Below, piece by piece: positions 23,983-27,059 of a stretch of 27,059 nucleotides of DNA. Source of the DNA: a virus. A program made the position numbers and the translations under genes. The stretch is from IMG/VR virus record IMGVR_UViG_3300025732_000223, positions 1 through 27,059 of that record, one strand, 5' to 3'. The first letter of the stretch is position 1. Each line of letters starts with the position of its first letter. The notes under the pieces were generated by a model. It was not told the DNA's origin. It saw nothing but the letters and a program-made list of their open reading frames with translations, and ran no database searches.

Positions 23983-25319
23983 ATTCTGCTACTCCTTTGT
24001 GATTTGGTGGTTGCCCACATATCGTTTAGTGTGACCGTATTCTGCGGCCCGACGATCAGCGGGCGAATTGTATCGGGTGCTTTAACTTTTGGTTCGGCAC
24101 GCCACGCGATTGCGAGCATCCTGAAAGCGTCTGCTGGGTGAGATGTCCAATCGTGGCGTGGCGTTTGTCTAAATGCTTTTTTATCCTCATCGTACTCGCG
24201 CTGGTATTGACGCAGCGCCTCAATGCCTTCGTGACAGTTGTCGGCATCAAACCACACGCGCGGTAACATCTGCCGCACGGCTTGAATACCGTCTTGCACT
24301 GACAGGTCGGGCACGATCTTGAGCGATGAGATGCCAAGATGCTCGGCAAGTTGTTCGATGATGGATTTGCCTTGTGCTGCCAACGTCTTTGCTTTTGCGT
24401 CGTGCGGCAAATAGTGCTTGCCATACTTATAGGGTTTTGACTTGATGACATCGGCAAGTTCGGCGATGTTTGCGCCTGATACTGCGAAATAGTCAATGAC
24501 GTGGATTTCGCCTGCGATGACTTGATAGAACCAAATCGCCGTGTCATCGCGGTAGCCCAAATCCCATGCGGTGTGCACTGGTAGCTCGAACTGATATTCG
24601 ACTGTAGTGATGCGACCTTCGTCATCTGCCTCGCGCAATTCCTTGCCGTAGAACGCGCCAAGAATCGCCGCCTCAAATGAGCATTCGTATTCTTGCAGAT
24701 ATTGATCTTCGGATAGCTGTGCGCGCGCGGCTGCCAATTCGCTATCGGGTAGCAGTCCTGACTTGCTGGCGGGCAGTGTCAGATGAAACCATTCGCCCTT
24801 GCTGCGTTGTGCGGTTGAGTAGATCGACCAAAACTGATTCTTGCCTTTCGGCGTACCGCCAAACACGCACCAGCCCTGCTTATCGGATAGCGCTGGTCGG
24901 ATAACGTTACCAAACACGCTTGGTTTGAAATCACCGTATTCATCCAAGTAAACGCCCGAAAAGCCTAACCCGCGAATGCCGTCTGCATTGTCAGCACCAA
25001 ACAAACGAATTTTTGCGCCGTTGACCAGCGTGACGGTCAGTTCCGCTTCGTTGCTGTCAGCCATGATGGGCTGTGCGTAATGCTTGAGATAATCCCAAAC
25101 AACGGATTTTGCTTGCGAGCGATACGGAGCAACGTAACCGAACAACGGCATTTTGTCTTTGCTCATAATCGCTGCTCGGATGATGTCGTTGATTGCAGCG
25201 ACGGTTTTGCCTGCGCGACGATGCGCGACCAAACACGCCCAGCGTTCGGTACGGTTATGGAATGGCATGAACGCGTAGCGTGGCGCATAGGGCAGGACTA
25301 TTTTGTTGGTTCCGACCAT
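23979..25319 (-). CDS. terL: Terminase large subunit
   Basis: A 446-aa packaging ATPase/nuclease. Walker A is VAHRRAGKTV with Lys38-Thr39; Walker B is SGVYLDEYGD with Asp126-Glu127; motif III is FGGTPKGKNQFW at about 153-164. The C-terminal RNase H-like nuclease shows HTAWDLGYRDDTAIW (Asp253), YLPHDAKAKT (Asp307) and SHPADAFRMLAIAW for the final acidic residue. It converts ATP energy into DNA packaging through the portal and cuts the concatemer. The short size fits the compact terminases of podoviruses. It overlaps the small-subunit candidate by 22 nt. Confidence 0.95.
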   Translation of the reverse strand: MVGTNKIVLPYAPRYAFMPFHNRTERWACLVAHRRAGKTVAAINDIIRAAIMSKDKMPLFGYVAPYRSQAKSVVWDYLKHYAQPIMADSNEAELTVTLVNGAKIRLFGADNADGIRGLGFSGVYLDEYGDFKPSVFGNVIRPALSDKQGWCVFGGTPKGKNQFWSIYSTAQRSKGEWFHLTLPASKSGLLPDSELAAARAQLSEDQYLQEYECSFEAAILGAFYGKELREADDEGRITTVEYQFELPVHTAWDLGYRDDTAIWFYQVIAGEIHVIDYFAVSGANIAELADVIKSKPYKYGKHYLPHDAKAKTLAAQGKSIIEQLAEHLGISSLKIVPDLSVQDGIQAVRQMLPRVWFDADNCHEGIEALRQYQREYDEDKKAFRQTPRHDWTSHPADAFRMLAIAWRAEPKVKAPDTIRPLIVGPQNTVTLNDMWATTKSQRSSRI

Positions 25320-25576
25320 GTGATGTGCATTGCCTGTGGTGCTCCGTCAGGCCCACTCATCTCAGTGCGCGCCAATTTAGGGATGTGATACTCGATTGCT
25401 TTCAAATACAGATCAGCCGCTTTTGCGGGGTCTTGTTCAGCGACTTGGTTAATCCAGCCCTCAAAACGCTCTACATTGCGTTGTGCGATAAGTGCAATGG
25501 CTGCCCTTACATCCTGCGTAGCTTTGTTAGGAATGCCTTGTCGTGATCCACCGCCGGTCTTTATTCCTTTTGCCAT
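25298..25576 (-). CDS. terS: Terminase small subunit candidate (DUF5681-like N-terminus)
   Basis: A 92-aa protein. The N-terminus GGGSRQGIPNKATQDVRA matches the 'G.PKG..NK.T' opening of small-terminase-like/DUF5681 proteins. A helical middle follows (AIALIAQRNVERFEGWINQV, DPAKAADLYLKAIEYHIPK), then SGPDGAPQAMHITW at the C-terminus. Position directly before and overlapping terL is standard for terS, which binds packaging sites on the genome. No classical helix-turn-helix is obvious, so the assignment is moderate. Confidence 0.65.
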   Translation of the reverse strand: MAKGIKTGGGSRQGIPNKATQDVRAAIALIAQRNVERFEGWINQVAEQDPAKAADLYLKAIEYHIPKLARTEMSGPDGAPQAMHITWSEPTK

Positions 25577-25598
25577 CGTTTTGTGTCGCTCTTTATCT

Positions 25599-25766
25599 CT
25601 ATTTGCGATAAGACATCTTTTTCATGGCTTCAGCCAATCGTTTGCCTTTGTCCGCTTGATTAAACTCTTTCGCAACGGCAACTGGCACGCCCACTTTCTT
25701 TGCGAATTCGGGGTTGTGCGCTGCCGCAGCCATCATTCGTGCTTGTGCCGGTGAGTGTGATGGCAT
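25599..25766 (-). CDS. Small basic phage protein (SPAQARMMAAAAHN type)
   Basis: A 55-aa basic protein: PSHSPAQARMMAAAAHNPEF, then AKKVGVPVAVAKEFNQADK and a Lys/Arg-rich end (GKRLAEAMKKMSYRK). The S-P-A-Q-A-R-x-M-A-A-x-A-H-N-P pattern with VGVPxxVAKEFxxADK is a recurrent short phage protein found near terminase genes; its function is unknown. It starts two nucleotides after the upstream TAA and ends 22 nt before the terS-like gene. Confidence 0.8.
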   Translation of the reverse strand: MPSHSPAQARMMAAAAHNPEFAKKVGVPVAVAKEFNQADKGKRLAEAMKKMSYRK

Positions 25767-25768
25767 GG

Positions 25769-26137
25769 TTATTCTCTTGGTAATGGATAACGCAATTCGT
25801 TAGGTTGTGCAAATGGGTTCATACCTTTGCCGATTCTGCTTGCTGCGTGTTCTGTAGCTTTTTTGTAAATAGATTCTGTTGGTTCGTTGCCTGCCAATAA
25901 ATGCTCAATTTCGCTTGCGCTAAGTGTTGGCACAATCAATGGGTGTTCTACGTTTTTGCCGTTGATGTCGCTTTCCGCAGAAATCTCAGTAGATACGCCG
26001 CCTTCTTTGTGTGGCAAAGCGCCAAAATAGCCTTTGCCTTTTACGCCCTCACCGCTGTGCCGCAAACCAAAAGGATCAATTCCTTGTTGAGTTGAATAAA
26101 ACTGTAATGCTGCGGCAAGTTTTGTGGGGTCTGCCAT
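25769..26137 (-). CDS. Conserved phage hypothetical protein
   Basis: A 122-aa protein with KGKGYFGALPHKEGGVSTEI (residues about 33-52), HPLIVPTLSASEIEHLLAG and IYKKATEHAASRIGKGMNPF. The combination of G-K/x-G-Y/F-F-G, an STE(I/L)S strand and PxLVPTL is one I recognise from small phage proteins and from segments of larger internal virion proteins; no function is established. It begins in a TAATG overlap with the upstream gene and ends 2 nt before the next. Confidence 0.7.
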   Translation of the reverse strand: MADPTKLAAALQFYSTQQGIDPFGLRHSGEGVKGKGYFGALPHKEGGVSTEISAESDINGKNVEHPLIVPTLSASEIEHLLAGNEPTESIYKKATEHAASRIGKGMNPFAQPNELRYPLPRE

Positions 26138-26496
26138 TATTTAAGATATTTAAGTTTGTAAATTGTTGTGTCCAAAAGTTCTTGAATGTTGTCTACAAGT
26201 TGGTTGAGTTCGGAATCTTGCGGTAGTTTGCCGCGCACATCACCGACAAATTTGTTAACTGAGACAAGGTAACGCACAGGGTCATCGTGTTGGTGATATT
26301 CGGACGGAAACTTTTTTAGTTGTCCGTACTTGCCCATGTAGGCTTCGGCGTATGCGTCCACCAAGTCGATAATGGAATCATAATATGTGCCGAGCGCAAC
26401 GTGCTTGGCGTAGCTATCAGTTGCCCAGTGCATGAGATGCGTATTGGTGCCGCTATGCAATAACGCCAAAAGAAAGTTTGTAACGTATTTTTCCAA
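26137..26496 (-). CDS. DUF5856-like helical protein
   Basis: A 119-aa mostly helical protein. FLLALLHSGTNTHLMHWATD followed by SYAKHVALGTYYDSIIDLVD and YAEAYMGKYGQL resembles the DUF5856 family, whose HxxH-like and acidic positions recall ferritin-like or Dps-like four-helix bundles. The start is a TTG at 26496: AAGGA lies about 8 nt upstream, and the next in-frame ATG would remove the first conserved helix. Function is unknown. Confidence 0.7.
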   Translation of the reverse strand: MEKYVTNFLLALLHSGTNTHLMHWATDSYAKHVALGTYYDSIIDLVDAYAEAYMGKYGQLKKFPSEYHQHDDPVRYLVSVNKFVGDVRGKLPQDSELNQLVDNIQELLDTTIYKLKYLK

Positions 26497-26542
26497 GATT
26501 TTTCCTTGTTTTTAAGGAAATGCAATCGAATTCTGAACCTTT

Positions 26543-26842
26543 TTATGTTTTTGTCAATGACATTGATTGCGCGAGCATTGATTGCACGACGTGTTCAACG
26601 CCGACCTGATCGGTGACGATGGCGTGGCATCCTGTCCAGCCGGTTAGAAACCGCGTTTGGTCGTCGGTCAATTTACCTTTAGGCATTTTGACTTCCACCA
26701 ACCACGTCACACCGCCAAACGAAATTAGCAAGTCGGGTACGCCTTTGCCAATTGCGGCGAGCGACAACACAGAGCAACCAGCATTCCTAAACCCCTGCAC
26801 TATTTGAGAATGATTCCCATCTACCTTTGCTGCTCGGCGCAT
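26543..26842 (-). CDS. VRR-NUC-type nuclease (PD-(D/E)XK fold)
   Basis: A 99-aa protein with the compact VRR-NUC catalytic core: GKGVPDLLISFGG with Asp37, LVEVKMPKGKLTDDQ with Glu50 and Lys52, and Gln62. Such stand-alone phage nucleases act on branched or flapped DNA and resemble Holliday-junction resolvases. AAGGA lies 7 nt before the ATG. It is the first gene of the leftward run after the control region, although a 46-nt gap separates it from the next gene. The precise substrate is unknown. Confidence 0.85.
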   Translation of the reverse strand: MRRAAKVDGNHSQIVQGFRNAGCSVLSLAAIGKGVPDLLISFGGVTWLVEVKMPKGKLTDDQTRFLTGWTGCHAIVTDQVGVEHVVQSMLAQSMSLTKT

Positions 26843-26876
26843 ATCAATCCTTTCAATCGTTCAATTTCCGACCATC

Positions 26877-26905
26877 AAAAACGGCGCGCAAACACGCCGT
26901 TTTTT
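26877..26905. terminator. Bidirectional terminator-like hairpin
   Basis: A 6-bp GC-rich stem (ACGGCG 26881-26886 / CGCCGT 26895-26900) with loop CGCAAACA is flanked by A residues on the left and T residues on the right, so it extends into an A/T stem and provides a U tract on either strand. It lies about 35 nt upstream of the nuclease gene start. On the minus strand it falls in the leader of the late operon, where it could act as a terminator subject to antitermination. Function is inferred from structure. Confidence 0.65.
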
Positions 26906-26913
26906 GGTCAACT

Positions 26914-26996
26914 GTATCGTGATACGTATCCCTTAAGAAAGACCATAAAATACAAAATCTTGTATTTTTTTGTCCAAAAAGATGTGATACGTATCA
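26914..26996. promoter_or_regulatory. Control region: two GATACGTATC palindromes around an AT-rich hairpin
   Basis: The perfect palindrome GATACGTATC occurs at 26921-26930 and again, as the 12-mer TGATACGTATCA, at 26985-26996; centres are 65 bp apart. At the left copy an extra GTATC half-site (26914-26918) precedes it. Between them a 9-bp stem (AAAATACAA 26947-26955 / TTGTATTTT 26960-26968) forms an AT-rich hairpin. On the minus strand TTGGAC (26977-26972) and TATTTT (26952-26947) could be -35 and -10 elements, but their 19-bp spacing is poor. The pattern suggests operators for a dimeric regulator controlling the leftward operon; the regulator is not in the window. Confidence 0.5.
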
Positions 26997-27001
26997 AATA
27001 C

Positions 27002-27026
27002 AAAAACGCGCTAACTGCGTGTTTTT
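27002..27026. terminator. Bidirectional terminator-like hairpin at the right edge
   Basis: A 10-bp stem with one G.T pair (AAAAACGCGC 27002-27011 / GCGTGTTTTT 27017-27026) and loop TAACT. The A/T ends give a U tract in both directions. It probably insulates the control region from whatever lies to the right; if a leftward gene ends beyond 27059, this would be its terminator. The last 33 bases of the window hold nothing else I can identify. Confidence 0.6.
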
Positions 27027-27059
27027 ATGTATGTTTTCCAACAAAAACCCCCAAAACAT

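Noticed and set aside
26543-26842. VRR-NUC gene as the intron's homing endonuclease in trans
   Set aside because: It lies 7.5 kb away, belongs to a resolvase/flap-nuclease family common in phages, and nothing in the sequence links it to the intron.
1-27059. tRNA genes, CRISPR arrays and insertion sequences
   Set aside because: I saw no tRNA-like T-loop/acceptor pairs, no regularly spaced repeats and no transposase or flanking inverted repeats.
26843-27059. Right-end palindromes as a phage attachment site or origin
   Set aside because: There is no integrase, second att copy or set of iterons within the window; a regulatory role explains the structure more simply.

Overview
The window is the virion-assembly and lysis half of a tailed-phage (or prophage) genome. 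Nearly every supported gene lies on the minus strand and is read from right (about 26.84 kb) to left. The order is nuclease and small hypotheticals, terminase, portal, scaffold, coat, decoration protein, sugar/methyl-transfer genes, neck and tail hub, ejection proteins, tail fibres, holin and endolysin. There is a P22-like portal, a head-tail adaptor and a beta-propeller tail-hub candidate, but no tape measure, sheath or tail tube, so a short-tailed (podovirus-type) phage of a Gram-negative, probably proteobacterial, host is the best reading. The host cannot be named from the sequence. No integrase, repressor or replication gene is present, so lifestyle is undetermined.

Right end (26843-27059): a gene-free stretch with two bidirectional terminator-like hairpins. 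They bracket two copies of a perfect palindrome, GATACGTATC, and an AT-rich hairpin, which looks like a control region. Next (23.2-26.84 kb): a VRR-NUC-type nuclease, three small proteins, terminase small and large subunits, and three more small proteins, mostly joined by 1-22 nt overlaps. Then the head module (17.4-23.2 kb): portal, two small conserved proteins, scaffold, major capsid protein and decoration protein.

The most notable feature is in the major capsid gene. Its reading frame is broken at codon 53 and resumes 232 nt later. The insert (18779-19010, minus strand) can be folded by hand into a complete compact group I intron: P1 with a U.G pair at the 5' splice site, P2, P3, P4-P5-P6, P7, P8, P9, P9.1, P9.2 and a terminal G. 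Exact removal restores a continuous 333-codon capsid protein with the expected family sequence across the junction. The intron has no recognisable homing-endonuclease ORF.

From 17.4 to 14.7 kb a four-gene cassette sits inside the structural operon: a DUF115/MptE-like protein, a glycosyltransferase, a methyltransferase and a GT8-like glycosyltransferase. From 14.7 to 5.7 kb lie two paralogous beta-rich proteins, a probable helix-hairpin-helix protein, the adaptor, the tail hub, a GNAT acetyltransferase and four internal/ejection-type proteins. From 5.7 to 1.8 kb lie a tail-appendage protein, an 814-aa LamG/SPRY receptor-binding candidate and a tail-fibre chaperone candidate. The last 1.7 kb is a lysis cassette: two small membrane proteins, a three-TM holin candidate and a GH24 endolysin. 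It is closed by a strong intrinsic terminator at positions 1-28.
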